Shown: positions 44,933-57,849, counted from the first letter of the stretch. The stretch is 64,000 bases of DNA from Mya arenaria (GCF_026914265.1 NC_069122.1:32167473-32231472), one strand, 5' to 3'. A program made the numbers and translations. Notes: generated by a model from the letters alone, not told the origin.

Positions 44933-47900
44933 ATGATGCAATATTACGGATTTAACGTTGCTTTCACGGTGAGTTGTACTAAGAATTATACTTGTTATTG
45001 TAAATTCAATCGTTCATACGTTGCTGTCTGGACACCATAATGACATAACGTTGGTTTTTACGGATAATGAACAAGTTGATGCAATCGGTATCCAATTATG
45101 ACCTTCAGGTCATAACTTATGACTCATCACTATACATGCCAAACTAACTGTTAACTGTGCGATTGTGTATTTCGTTTATTGTATTGTAAAATTAAAGTAT
45201 TGAATAGAAATGTTAAAACTTAAGTAGTGAAAACTAAATCTAAAAAATTATTCATTTTTCATTAAAAACCATAGTGCAGGCTTATGGTAAACCTGAGAAG
45301 AAAAGTGAGCCTGGTGTGGGGCTCAGTCTCACGACCGCAGGAACACTACAGTAGCACGGCGCTCTTGCCAACTGAGTTAAATGGGCAGCTGGTTTCAACT
45401 CACACAGACTAGACTCGTCCGCCCAGGCATTAAAGGGGCTGTCTCACAGATGATAAAATAGCGGAAAAAAAGAAAATTGTCGAAGAATATCATAAATTTG
45501 GCATCAATGTGTACAATGCATTGAAACTTACTGAAGTATCACATAGTTTACAATTTATTTAAGTTCAGGAGATATTTCATATTTATCCATTAAAAAAGAT
45601 TACCAGATAGAATTCATTCCTTATGCGTGATTAGCTAGTCGGTGTCCTGAGATTCGTTACAGAATAAACTGTTTTTGGTGCTTATAGATCTGTGACACGG
45701 TCCCTTTAACCATTTAGGCCGACATATAGGCACTTCTGCTCTTTTACTACTGCCACGATTGTTGGTAACCTGAGTGTAATTATGCCCAGTGAGGTGATTT
45801 AACACAACACTGCAGCCGGAACTCTATATAGCTACTCAGAGCTAACTCGGGAGCTTGTCCTAACCCAAACACTCTTCAACCCAGTTTAAAAATTAAAAAT
45901 GTTTATTGAATTAAAAATTTTGTCATGGCAGAGTGGGGCAGATGACTCGCGAATATTTTAAGCGATAAAGATGTATGAATGAAATTACAGAGAAAACACT
46001 TCAGCATAAATAATGAAATCAAATGTTTAGTAATTCATAATTTGTTATAGAGGGGAGGGTTCGGGAGGGGTTTCCCCTCCCGACAACCATCAAATTTGGC
46101 ATGTTTGACCTGGTTTCAACAAGCATTATAATGTGAGTATTATATATTATGAACCCAGGGGAGGTTTCAGCATAAAAGGCAGTGTTTCTTTTTGGCAGAA
46201 TTACATGATAACACATGATAACACTAGAGCTACAGTGTCTTACTGGTGATTTTTTTACAAAGGTTTTCAGAAGGATACCAGGTACCTTTAGGCGAGATAA
46301 AATGTATTGACATGTCGTGCTTAAACTGGCACATATTTCCGCACAGAATTTCTTTAAGTTAACCTCTTTTCAAAATTATTCAGCTGAAGGCATGTATAAG
46401 CATGCAAGACAGTTTTAGACAAACTCTTTCCTACAAAGTAAAAAATGACAGTTAAGTTATCAATTATGTAAATGGGAGGGGTTTCCCGTCCCGACAAGCA
46501 ATGTTTAGTTCAGCACAAAAACAGTGGCGGTTTTTCCAATATCTTTCAGAACGTTTTTAACTTGCTTGTAGATCAGTGATTTTTCTTCATGCAGTGTGCA
46601 ATTTACTCTTCATAACAGCTGTTTTGACTTGAGATAGAATATGGTCGAGAAATATTTTCTTCTCAATTTGTTCTTAAAACACAGTCTATATGAATTACTT
46701 AAAAAGGGATATTGTTTATATAAAATTAACAAGACATACAATGCCAGCTCTAATATAGTAAAGCATAGGCATAGCAAAATTTAAAACATTTTTATTATAT
46801 ATGCTTTGTGGTGATTTATAGACATTTATAATCAATAAAACAATCTTTCACTGTTTCAGACATATTGAGATAGATAGATAGATTTAAGGAATGCACATAC
46901 ATGGACATTTAACATAAACAACATGTATAGTAAATAACATTATACATACATGATATTATCAATAGCCATGACAGGCACACCGAACCAAGGATGACACAAA
47001 AAAGAGAAAACTCTTATTTCCATTGTGGTCCATTGAGAATTTTTTTACTGTTTGAAATTTCAGCCGGCTCTCAAATAAATATTGAATCCCATCAATTTAA
47101 ACTGGTAGGCCAGAGATATGTTAATTGAGTATGTTGTATATACTTTAAGGGTGTCAATGAGTGTATGTTTGGGTAGGTGTTGTGTTATTTTCCTTTCTTA
47201 TTTTAAACAGACCCAGGAGGAAATGATGATGAACCAGCCAGACAGCCCGCCTGCCACCCCGCCGAGCTGTACTTGGTGTATGCCAACATGCCGACATGCT
47301 AAAATTTGTTAGCACTTCAAGATCATATAATGGAAAGTTGTATCCAAACTGAAGTATGAAGTGAGTAAGTTTGGTCATATTAGCCCATTGATACTTTTGT
47401 TCCATTCCTAAGTTAATTTCTTTCATGTTGTTTGTCAATCATTTCTGGTTCTGCTTTGATAATAATATTATTTTCTAATGAAACTGCTGACTTAGTCTTT
47501 GGTCTGTATTGTGCATCTATTTGCACATTTTGTTTGCTCTTTTAAGCAAACATTACATTAATTGCAGATTCTATAAGCAATTAATCAAAACTTACTACAC
47601 ATTTGATGCAGAATGATGTTTTATTTTTGCACCAGCCAATTATAACCACGCCCCCCAGGTCCGGGGAATAGCCGGTACGAACTGATGGTTAAACCCCGGC
47701 CAAATCCCCCGCACCTCACCTACATTTGGCGCTATGGCAAAACCACCGCGGTAACCCGGCCCTGCGGGGCCACCTGGAAAGTTAAAAGCCCTTTTCCCCG
47801 ATAAACCCCCAGACCTGGGGGAGGGGCGTGGGTACAATTGACTGAAGCATTAGTGTGCATATGATTTTCAGCTTATGAACAAGAAAACATCTACTTTAAC

Positions 47901-48612
47901 AATCACAGCAACACAATGAGATCCCTATTTTAAAGAAATAATGCCACCTTTCATTAATTCATTAATCAATTATATCAATCATTCATATATATTCATTAAT
48001 TCATTCATTTATTCAGTTTATACATTGAAAAACTTGACATTTCTCAAGGCAAAAGAAATAAAAAGTGAGCCGCTTTCATAAAGATTAGAGCCTTTTCCCT
48101 TCATGCATTAAAAATCAACCTTAATACATTATAAATGTCTTAAACACCATAATTTATTGCTTATTTCAATAGCCAGCCTGGTTGCTGTAGCCACAGAGGA
48201 ATTTTCAAGGACAAGAACCAGTGCTGGTCAAAATGTGGTCTCGTGTGGTTTTCCATTCCGGCTCTCGGCAAGGATTTCCCAGAAAGGAATACCGTCTCCA
48301 AGTAAGAAGAAATTCTAAGCATGTCTGGTTTTAATGCTTTCAAAATACATCTGGGTACTCAATAAGATGAGATTAACCTTTGAGTTGTTAAAAACTGATG
48401 CAAAATGTCCAAAAGACTATATATTTCATAAAATTTGTCCTGAAAATTCTTGAATTAATGAACTTTTCTGCATATTTATCACATTTATGACTACATAAAA
48501 GGTTGTGTATGCCTCAAATGAGTGTTTACAGGCCTTTTTCAAACTTTAACAGAAGTGGCAGATAGTTTTATTAGTGTAAAACATTGCTTTTGTGTCTTGC
48601 TTGCAGATCATG
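44933..48612 (+). CDS. Putative small spliced gene of unknown function
   Basis: Exons by eye: 44933-44968 (MMQYYGFNVAFT, donor GTGAGT), 47211-47275 (TQEEMMMNQPDSPPATPPSC T, donor GTGTAT), 48173-48301 (CQPGCCSHRGIFKDKNQCWS, KCGLVWFSIPALGKDFPERN TVS, donor GTAAGA), and 48607 onward, where the frame stops almost at once (TGA at 48611-48613). Phases agree throughout (0, 2, 2). The predicted product is 78 residues, Pro-rich then Cys-rich (CTCQPGCC) with a short hydrophobic patch. Unknown to me. The long first intron holds two repeats. An alternative frame is open across the last two exons (see findings), so the true product may differ. Confidence 0.4.
45270..45400 (-). repeat. tRNA-derived SINE, copy 1 (minus)
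   Basis: On minus: A box TAACTCAGTTGGCAAGAGCG and B-box-like CGTGAGACTGAGCCCC, then CACACCAGGCTCA. Same family as 54610-54745. Confidence 0.7.
45430..45709. mobile_element. TTAA-flanked MITE of a second family
   Basis: TTAA + AGGGGCTGTCTCACAGATGA ... ATAGATCTGTGACACGGTCCCT + TTAA. Different interior from the 34140 family. Confidence 0.7.
45715..47210. other. Intron-like or intergenic stretch
   Basis: No exon or element supported. Confidence 0.35.
47628..47852. mobile_element. GC-rich MITE, copy 2
   Basis: Ends TGCACCAGCCAATTATAACC and GGGTACAATTGACTGAAGCA, with GGCC/CCGG-rich body. The minus open frame here is not a gene. Confidence 0.65.
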
Positions 48613-48719
48613 ATGTGCCAATAAGCTCCAGTTTGCTGCGGCTTTTTCCCCCGGCGGTAGTCCTGCAATCCGAATCCAGGAGATGCAGCTCTGAATCCAA
48701 TATTTCGAAAGAATGAAGA

Positions 48720-50358
48720 TGTTAGTCAACTCTGTAGTACTTGTTTGTGTGTAAATGATTCCAAAGAGTGAGATTTATAGCAAATAAGCAACTTATAGAC
48801 AATGGTGAAGTGTTGTACTCTGAATTTAATGCCAAATCTAGCCTTCAAAACAGATACTTAAAGTAAAAAGTTTTTAAAAATGGACATAATAATGCTATCT
48901 CTGCATTTTCTACATCATGTAGCCACCTCAATAATAAAACACTAGCAGTTGTCATGAATCTTTCAGTTTTAGTGTGTTTTTTCCATTTCCTTTGTTGCGC
49001 CATTTGTCCCAGAAGCAAACAATTTGGCATATAGTGGTGTTTAGACTGTCTATAAACACATGATCACTAAATTTCTTTTGTGAAACTGAACAGTTCTGTA
49101 ACCTTTGTATATAAGTGGACCAGAAAAACAAAATTTTAACAAGTTGAAGCATTTCAGTTTGGCTCTATGTCATTTTTTATATAAAACACAAAGCCGATGA
49201 AGTGGAAAAACCTTATTTTTCTTAGAAAAAAAAACTTAAAAGAGTAGGCAGGCCATTCTTTGTGGTCTGTTCTATAGACACTATTTAAAGCTACAAGGAA
49301 AACTTTACTTTGTCAAATTATTCCAATGCATAAGGAAATAATGGCTCTTTAAAGGTTTGCGGCTTACCATTTGAGGGAAATGGCTGTTTCTGCTTTCTTA
49401 TGAAAATACCACAGGTGCTAATACTTGTCTCATTCATTTAGTGTTTAATATATCATTGCCAAACTTTCAGTATGTGTTGCATATAGCCTTAAGTTGAACT
49501 ATAGGAGTTTTGAAGTCTGTTTCTGAAAAAATGTTGCTTAAATAGGCTCAAGACCAGAGTTATCTGCCCCCCGTTGACCAAGATCCGGATGTGAATATAG
49601 AAAAAGAGTGCTTGTGTTCAAGTATCAATATTTTATTAAATTTGAATGAAAGAGAAGAAACAGGTGGCCTTTTTGCATAGAGCTTAACATAATTTGACAC
49701 TGTATTGCAAAAACTGATAGTTTTCAGTGTAAAAATTGGAAAAATCATTGCCTGTGGAACTTTGTAAATTGGTTGTTTGTAGCCTTATTCCGTCTTGACC
49801 TCAGGGTCATGTCTTACTACTCAATTTTGTGAGAAAACGCAATAGTCCACCCTTTGTTTTCTTGTTATTAAATTTTGTGTCTTGGATTGTTCTACAGCAG
49901 CCAGTTACTTGTTTTTCAAAATTATCAGACAAACATGATACTAGATGTATACTGTCTTGTTTGGAATTCTTGCCCTTATTCAGTATTGGTTCAATCAAAG
50001 CAGTATTTATTTGAACTGCCTCTAGGTTAAAGTGTGATAAAATTCATAAGATGTCAAATACATAATTATATAAGATTCACAATTCTTTGAAGGAATGAAC
50101 TCCTGCTAACATGTCTTATGAAAAATTATGGACAAATACAGAACCTAATCCTAATAGTTTTTCTCCAGAATTATCAAAGGGGTCACTCTTAACAAAGATC
50201 TAGTATAAACTTAATAATAATTTCTTTAGTTTAACAATGTTATAAAATCTTGAAAGGCCATAGGCAGGTAGTTCTGACGTTCATACCCTTCAAAACCTTT
50301 GACAAGAGGCATGTCTATCAAATATAATTATGAATTACTGGTGTAAATAGGTAGTAGG
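48720..50358. other. No supported feature
   Basis: Short frames on both strands only. Confidence 0.35.
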
Positions 50359-50580
50359 TAATGCACATGTCAATTGTAATCACCACCACCTCCGTCTGGG
50401 GGTATACTGGGTGTGAATGCGGTGGTTTTGTCTTACCTATGGTATGTTGGATGCGGGGGAATTTGGCAGGGAGTTTAGTTCAGGATCAGTTCAGGGAATT
50501 TAACCTGGGGTAGGCTGGACCAAAAGTCAAAAGTCCCCGGACCTGGGGGCGGGATGTTGTTACAACTGACTGGTGCATTA
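50359..50580. mobile_element. GC-rich MITE, copy 3
   Basis: Bounded by TAATGCAC (50359) and GTGCATTA (50573-50580); body shares GGACCAAAAGTCAAAAGTCC-type sequence with 14804-15104. Confidence 0.65.
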
Positions 50581-51089
50581 TGCTATTCATTTTGTTGCCC
50601 ACTCTTTTGTTTTTCTTTGATAATCCATTGCACACAACTATAGATCAGGATCTCAAATACTATATATGTTGAAAATTGACAACTTTTGACATCAATGTTT
50701 TAGTTATAGTTATGAATAAAGAGCGTTCATTCATTGCTTTCTTATCAAATCACAATCATAAGTGTTAGCAAAGCACACCACTTTGTGCAGTAATGTTTAA
50801 TGCGGTGGCTCCTCTTTCAACCAAGCACTTGGGCTGTTGGTAGATAACCATTTCCCTAGTTTCCTCCCTGTCTGGTCACCTGTTTGAAAATTAAAACATT
50901 GATAATATATAATAATGACAAAACTTGAAAGTATTGTACACTATGTTTATACATTTGCTGAATTAAATGAATAAGCTAAGGAAATGTACATTCAAAACAA
51001 AAGGGCCAGCATGGCCCTTAATTGGTCACCTGATTAAAATGACCATGAACAAGTCAGTCAGGTAACAACTGGTTATGAAAGGTGTTGCT

Positions 51090-51600
51090 ATTTGCTTAGC
51101 AGGTTAGTGGTTGCTGTGTTATTTGATGGTTGATAAGGACTCCTCAAAGAAGGCTGCTCTTTGTTAACAGAAATGAGAAGTATGGTAATCTGGTTGTTCC
51201 CATGGTCAATGGATGTTACGGTAATGAACCAGAATGTTGCTATGGAAGTAAATGATTACTAAGGAAGTAATTGGTTGTTATGGATGTTGGCTGTTGCTCA
51301 GGAAAAAAGTGGTTGCTAAATAAGGCATTGGTGCCTATAAAGGTAGTTAATGGATGCGTTGGAAGGAATTGGATGCTAAGGAAGTCATTGGTTGAATGGG
51401 GATTCATTTGTTGCTATGGATGATGGTAGTTGCTAAGGCAATCATTGGTTGATAAAGAAGCCAAGGATTGTTTAGGAAGTCATCATTTTTTATGGAAGTC
51501 ATTGGCTGCTGTAAATGAAGTATTTGATAAGGATGTCCTTGGTTGCTTATAAAGTGGTTGTTAAGGAAGACATTGTGAGTTTGGATTGTAGTCACTAAGT
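51090..51600 (+). repeat. Degenerate short tandem repeat
   Basis: Repeated variants of GGTTGCTAAGGAAGTCATTG at intervals of about 24 bp or multiples. Strongly diverged. Confidence 0.6.
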
Positions 51601-51609
51601 TAAACAAGT

Positions 51610-52328
51610 GGGTTCCTTAAGGGTACTACGAGGTCTACGATTTCCTCAACAAGGCAAAACCTTGCTTAACATACTGCCAAAAGGTGATTATTATATTGTT
51701 GTAACAACTTGTTTCATAATCTTTGAAACTAAATACCTTTTAGTTTAGACATCAGTTTCTAAGGAATTCATACATTACTGCAGAAGTCATTGCCTGATTT
51801 GAATGTGTATCAATTTTTGTTCTAGAAGTCTATCAGTAACAGGGGAACTCTGGTTGGGACAACTTTGACCCCAAGGACGAAACTTGAACAACATTCATAA
51901 AAAAACACTTAACAACAATCAGTGATTTTTATGAATTCTTGTTACTGCCTGTACAATGTACCTCGCAAATTCGGTAAAAAGTCAACTTTGGGAAAAATAC
52001 AAAATCAGGCCAAAATTGCTTATATATGGCAAATATACATTTTTTAACTTTTTTATGCATACCTTATGCTGTGAAAGAGTAAGACTTGTCAAGATTTTGT
52101 TTATATTTCAAGAAATTCATTGCTATTTTAATCCAGAATGTAATGTATTTTTTTTTTAATTTTGGGGAAAATGGAGTTTTTCACAATAAAAAAAATCACT
52201 GACAATGAACTACAAACTCCAACATATAAACTCCACATACACAAAAACAAATTGATTACATATATAAATTACTGAATATTCACATGGTCTTATGATATTA
52301 TTGATGAATATTATAATGTTATTTTTAG
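51610..52328. other. No supported feature
   Basis: AT-rich, no element or exon recognised. Confidence 0.35.
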
Positions 52329-52417
52329 ATAACAGTTACGGGTAGTAGTAATGAAGAATACCAGATTACAAAATCAAAGTGGAAATTGGAACTATTAGAG
52401 AATCACTTTATTTGTGG
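52329..52417 (+). CDS. Isolated exon-like segment
   Basis: Acceptor TTATTTTTAG, 29 open codons (ITVTGSSNEEYQITKSKWKL ELLENHFIC), donor GTAGGT, ends phase 2. No neighbour joins it convincingly. Unknown family. Confidence 0.3.
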
Positions 52418-53330
52418 GTAGGTCACTTAAATATTCATTGAGGTGAAAAGAAATTACCATATGATGTATTGCATATGTTTAACCGCTGTTGCACAATCAT
52501 CATTTCCAAGTGACTGTCTTCATGTCCAGTACTAGCTTACAAAATCCCTTTTTAGATAGTCAAAGACTTCATCTGATGCATCTTAAAAAGGAAGAATACA
52601 ACACAATCATGAACACAATAAATGCAAATAATGTTGGGTATGCTTTAAACATGTTTCAAATGCAAAACATCTTGGCAATTATTTCTAGAGCAATCTAAAT
52701 GTCCTACATGAGATTTATTCTCTTATGAAAAAGTAATGTTTATGTACAAGCCAAATATACTAGAAATGTGTCAAGTGGACATTAAGTCTTGTGTTGCTTG
52801 GTGAATTGCATATACTGTGAATGAACATAATTAACAAAAAAAAAACAGGGATTTCTCATAATATGACAAAGTTTTTTTACCAAGTTTGGTAAAGATTATT
52901 GAGCCATACAATGTTTTTATCTGGACTGCATTGTCTTTTATTCTGGGCAGCATAATATGGAAATCCAGGCCATGTATACATCTGGGTTTTATCTGTAATG
53001 GACCACATTTTCCAAAATGTATGTAGGCAAATGAGTTACATGGAAATAAAAACTATCTATACATAATAATAAGTGATTTGTATACATGTGTTTACCTTGG
53101 TATTATATACCCATAGATATATTATATGACATAATATTGGGTTAATACAAAAAAAATGAAATAATATATAATTAGGTTAATGATAAATCAAGCAAATTTA
53201 AACTAACACAAACAATTATATGTATATATTTACATTATTTCACAGTAAAATATAATAGAAATTTATAAACATTGGCATAATGCTTAAATCAGGTATCTAT
53301 TTCAAGGCTGTTGTCATTAAATCATAAAAT

Positions 53331-53686
53331 TTAAAGCTGCACTCTCACAGATATACCATTTTTACAACTTTTTTATTTTTTTGTCTTGGAAAGAGCAAAT
53401 TTTTGCATAAATATCTGCAAACCAATGATATATGATTGCTGCCAAAAAATCAGATCGTAGATTTCCATATTTCCGTTCGAAAATTAATGTTTTATGGCTT
53501 AAACCGCTACTAATGGTTTAAGAAAAATGCATAAAACATTACTTTTTAAACTTAAATATAAAAATCTGCTATCTAATTATTTGTCAGCTGTCTTAAATAA
53601 CTGATTTCCATGGATTTTCGCAAAAATTGCCTCATTCCAAGACAAAAAATTGTCAAAACGTTCAATCTGTGAGAGTGCACCTTTAA
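53331..53686. mobile_element. TTAA-flanked MITE, copy 3
   Basis: TTAA + AGCTGCACTCTCACAGATAT ... CAATCTGTGAGAGTGCACCT + TTAA (53683-53686). Confidence 0.8.
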
Positions 53687-53839
53687 GGTCAAAACTAGTA
53701 AATGGAACTTTAAACAATAAACTTAAAAACCATGACTTATGGTACAAGTATTTCCACATCGGAGCGGCTGGTTCTTACACACTGACAGTGACACACAATA
53801 CACTCCACTCCTCTCCATTAACCCTTTATATATATTTTA

Positions 53840-54586
53840 CAGTCGAAACTCGTTGGCTCGATATCTCATGGCTCGATATCCTCGTTGGCTTGAACCAGTT
53901 CAAAAGAACCGATTTTGTTTAGCTCTTTGTTCATATAAAATTTGATCGGATGGCTCGATATATTGAGGGTCGATATTTCTCCACGCTCGAAGTCATTTTC
54001 GCGGTTCCAAGTAAGAATTTCACAATTTTGTTTGCTTGGGTCGATGTCATTTTCGCGGGTTCAGGTAAGAACCTCACACCTTGATTTCTTTTGTTGGCTT
54101 CATTTAGCACACGGCGCTAATCGATAAAAATTAATTCAATTTATTATAATTATTATCAAATTTGAATGACTTAACAGTTTAAATAAACATGCCATCACTT
54201 TATCTAAGTTCTTTCCCTAATTGTTATACATGTATAAATTTCAATGCATCCTGATATAACTAATAAGCTATGTTTTTGCTACCCACTGTTTATAATTACT
54301 TGTTTGTTGTTTTCGCATAATTTTTATAATTAATAAAAACAATCAAATAATATTTTCTAAGTATCGAATAAGTGATGTTACGAACTTTACGACGTGTAAC
54401 TATGTCCAATTAATACTCTTCTCTTGCGGAGATAGCATAGCCAATAACAAACGAGGTAAACAAGACGTTTTGTAACGAATAATGAAACAAATAACATTCT
54501 GTAAGCAATCCCGCTTGGCTCGATATTCTCGAGGCTCGAAGTATTTTGGCTGGTCCCTAGAATATCGAGCCATCGAGTTTCGACTG
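53840..54586. mobile_element. pogo/Tigger-like MITE, long form
   Basis: TA-flanked; ends CAGTCGAAACTCGTTGGCTC and ATCGAGCCATCGAGTTTCGA CTG (inverted). 747 bp, with repeated GGCTCGATAT motifs near the left end. No transposase frame. Confidence 0.75.
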
Positions 54587-54609
54587 TAGTTTAAAGCTGA
54601 CGGAGGCAC

Positions 54610-54745
54610 TCCTGCCATGTACCGCTGCCACCATTTAAGTAAACCTGGGAGGAGAAGTGCCCCAGTGTGGAGCTTGAACCAACAACAACTGCTGGAACAC
54701 TATCATGGCGCTGTAACCAACTGAGCTAACTGAACGGCTGGTTCT
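54610..54745 (-). repeat. tRNA-derived SINE, copy 2 (minus)
   Basis: On minus: GTTAGCTCAGTTGGTTACAG (A box), then GGTTCAAGCTCCACAC (B box), then CTTCTCCTCCCAGGTTTAC. Same layout as 45270-45400, directly after the long pogo-like MITE. Confidence 0.7.
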
Positions 54746-55216
54746 CATCGACAGGATCTACATCTACAATAACTTTACAATGTACATGAATACATAGATA
54801 ACTAAAGTATGAATACAATGTATTCATGTACATTGTAAAGTTGATGTCTACTGTTCTACTTTAAAAGACACATGCATGTACCCCAAAATTAGTTTTGACA
54901 GGCATGACTCACTAATGCCTGTTGTGAGCTTGTTCCTAGCTGCGATCAAGATATTTCTGTCTGAAAATGACATTGAATACACTCTAAAGCCTAAAAGGCT
55001 GTAAAATATACATTCAGCATCTTGAAAAGCAACTATCTTAAATAAATTAAAATATTAGGATACAGAATGATGTGAAAGAGACTTATCGCTGCATTGTTGG
55101 ATTGTTTTGACAACTGTTTTATTTTTTGTCTTTATACAAGCCAATAAATGCATAAGTGCAAGAAAAACAGTGACACAAGACTGCTTAAAAAACATTGGAT
55201 TGCATATATATTTTAG

Positions 55217-55579
55217 TTAAAGCTTCACTATCACAGATATACCATTTTTACAACTTTTTTATTTTTTGTCTTGGAAAGAGCAAATTTTTGTATAAATATC
55301 TGCAAACCAATGATATAGGATTGCTTACGAAAAACCAGATCATAGATTTTCATATTTCCGTTTGAAAATTAATGTTTTATGGCTAAAACCGTTAATAAAC
55401 GTTTTAGAAAAATGAACAAAACATCAATTTTTGAACTGGTATATATAAAAATCTGCGATCTATATTTGTCAGCAGTCTTATATAACTGGTTTCCATGGAT
55501 TTTCGCCAAAATTAGTACATTCCAAGACAAAACATAAAAAAGTTGCCAAAATGTTCAATCTGTGAGAGTGCAGCTTTAA
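55217..55579. mobile_element. TTAA-flanked MITE, copy 4
   Basis: TTAA (55217-55220) + AGCTTCACTATCACAGATAT ... CTGTGAGAGTGCAGCT + TTAA (55576-55579). Closest to copy 3. Confidence 0.8.
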
Positions 55580-55804
55580 GAAAATGATGTTTTATGCATT
55601 TTTCTTCCAACTGTTAGTAGCACTTTTAGCCATAAAACATTTTTTTAACGGAATATGTAAATCTGCGATCTGATCTTTTGTCAGCAGGCTTATATCACTT
55701 ATTTGCATATATTTACACAGAAACTGGCTCATTCAAACTCCAAGACAAAAATAAAACAAATAACCAAGTTGTCAAAATACATGTATATGAGAGTGCAGCT
55801 TTAA
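55580..55804. mobile_element. TTAA-flanked MITE, partial copy 5
   Basis: Right half only, starting ATGATGTTTTATGCATTTTTC and ending GAGAGTGCAGCT + TTAA (55801-55804). It shares the boundary TTAA with copy 4, so the two abut head to tail. Confidence 0.7.
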
Positions 55805-56162
55805 GGAGTACTTCGTTATATCAATAAAATATACTCGTTAAACTGTCAATTGTTTACGTATCTACATAAATTCAATTACCTTTTGAACTAGAAAGTGTTA
55901 TATTTTCAAAGAAAATAGCCATATACCTCTGTTCAGTGTCGGTCAAATTCGATGTTTTGAATACCTCTAGCGCGTGCTAAATACTAAATGACGCAATGTT
56001 TTGGACTGGTCTTCATTTTCTTCGATACAGGCACAACCGAGCGTAAATATTAAGCGAGAAAGTCTAGTGGAATGATGCAGGGTTCACTGGGTTTGTTTAC
56101 AAAAAATTCAAGCATCCGGTTAAGAAGACGACAAATAAGAATGGTATTAAGTTGGTAGAATG

Positions 56163-57350
56163 GAACTCCTTCCTGATTCCTGCACATGTAAGTTGTAAGT
56201 ATTGACTATATCGGGATACCATACAGGACACTCAAGTGTTATTTTATATTTTCTTAGTTATCATGCAAATGAAAATAATCACTATCATTTAAAAGTTATT
56301 CAGGGATAGTTGCAAATGGTTTGTTTACATTAATTAGTTTTATGAATTTAATTGAATACACAAATTTTTATTAGAGCTTTGCACCAAATTAAATTCAGAT
56401 CATTTTACGGGAGTAACCCACACTAGCGGATCCAGAAAGAGGGTGGGACCCCCCCCCCAAAAAAAAAAAAAAGAAATAAAATATTCTGTAAAGAATCTCA
56501 GGACAATTATTCAAAAATTCTTTTGATCTTTGATATCATAATGGTTAAAAAAAATTACCAAAATGCAAAATGTAAAAAAAAATATCAAGTCAGAGAATGG
56601 GTTGGAACCGGTGTCGCCAAAATTGCAGTCCAGTTTTGTATCCACTGTGCTATGAAGGCTTATCCTAAACAGTTGGAATATTTTATCTTTATACCTAACT
56701 TGTAATATATTGGCGATTTTTTTTATTGTAAATTATGTGGTACTTTAGTTAGTAAGTTTTAATGCATTATACACATAGATACCAAGTTTATGTCAGTTTT
56801 CGTCAATTTTCTTTTTTCCGCTATTTCATTAAACAGATTACAGCCCCTTTTAAACAAGTCTTTGGGAGGAACTGTTGGGGATTGTTATTAAAGCTGCATT
56901 TTCACAGATTTACCATTCTGACAACTTTTTTTTCATCATGGAATGAATCATGCAATGTAAGTGCATAAATTATGTCTGCGAACCATGATTTAAAACTGCT
57001 GAAAAAATATCAGATAGCTGTTTTTCATATGTACGTTCATAATTGTTGTTCTGTGACTTAAATTTGAACACTTTCAGAAAAATGAAATAATAAGCAGATT
57101 TCTCAATATATGACATCTGTTTTATTGTTAGCAATTAAAGGCATTGATTCTCTGAGATAATAATAATGTTAAAACAGTCAATCTGTGAGAGTGCAGCTTT
57201 AAGACTCATTTTTCCTAAGATCAGCCAAGTTAGTGTTATAGCTAATTTTAGCTTAAAAGTAGGTGAATTTTATATTTATTTCAGACCAGATACTCTTGAG
57301 GGACCAATTTAAGGGCAAACAGACAAACGTTTTGATGCAAAGAAAGCATT
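56163..57350 (+). CDS. Possible two-exon micro-ORF
   Basis: ATG near 56160 in MELLPDSCT followed by a strong GTAAGT donor, and an acceptor TTTATTTCAG before 57282 opening YQILLRDQFKGKQTNVLMQR KHWI-stop. The join is in phase (1 + 2) and gives about 34 residues. Could equally be a long non-coding RNA. The first exon is only ~30 nt, so chance is likely enough to keep confidence low. Confidence 0.2.
56888..57202. mobile_element. TTAA-flanked MITE, copy 6
   Basis: TTAA + AGCTGCATTTTCACAGATTT ... CAATCTGTGAGAGTGCAGCT + TTAA (57199-57202). More diverged inside. Confidence 0.75.
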
Positions 57351-57663
57351 GGATTTGAAAGGTAGATTTTTAACACATATTTACATGTACTCAATGTCAT
57401 TTACTAGTATAACATAATGTATTCAAGTATAAGATATTTCAAGTATTTGGTCAGGTTGTTAGGTTTAATTAAAACTGTTAAGCAAATAAATGAAAGTCCA
57501 TGCAATTTTGCATGCACATGTTTGTTGCATGCAGATTTTACTCAGATGGCATAGGGTACAGTTACTCTTGTAACTTGCTTAAAATAAATGCAAATAATTC
57601 TGCATGTGTCTGAAGTCATGTTTTATTTTTCTCTACAAATTGTTTTAAAAAATGCAATTGTTT

Positions 57664-57815
57664 GATTTCCTTTCTTATGTGTTATGCATTGCAGTTCCCA
57701 TGGAGAAGAAAAATGGAGAGATTCTAAAAGTATGAAGATGATTTCCTTTCTTATGTGTTATGCATTGCAGTTCCCATGGAGAAGAAAAATGGAGAGATTC
57801 TAAAAGTCTGAAGAT
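57664..57815 (+). repeat. 76-bp tandem duplication with a splice acceptor
   Basis: Two near-identical units start at 57664 and 57740, each carrying TTATGCATTGCAG followed by TTCCCATGGAGAAGAAAAAT and TCTAAAAGT. One substitution (TATGAAG/TCTGAAG) is visible. Confidence 0.85.
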
Positions 57816-57849
57816 ACTCCTGTGTATAATGAGGAAATCTTGTCAGTGA

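Noticed and set aside
47640-47837. Gly/Pro-rich minus open frame
   Set aside because: Lies wholly in a GC-rich MITE.
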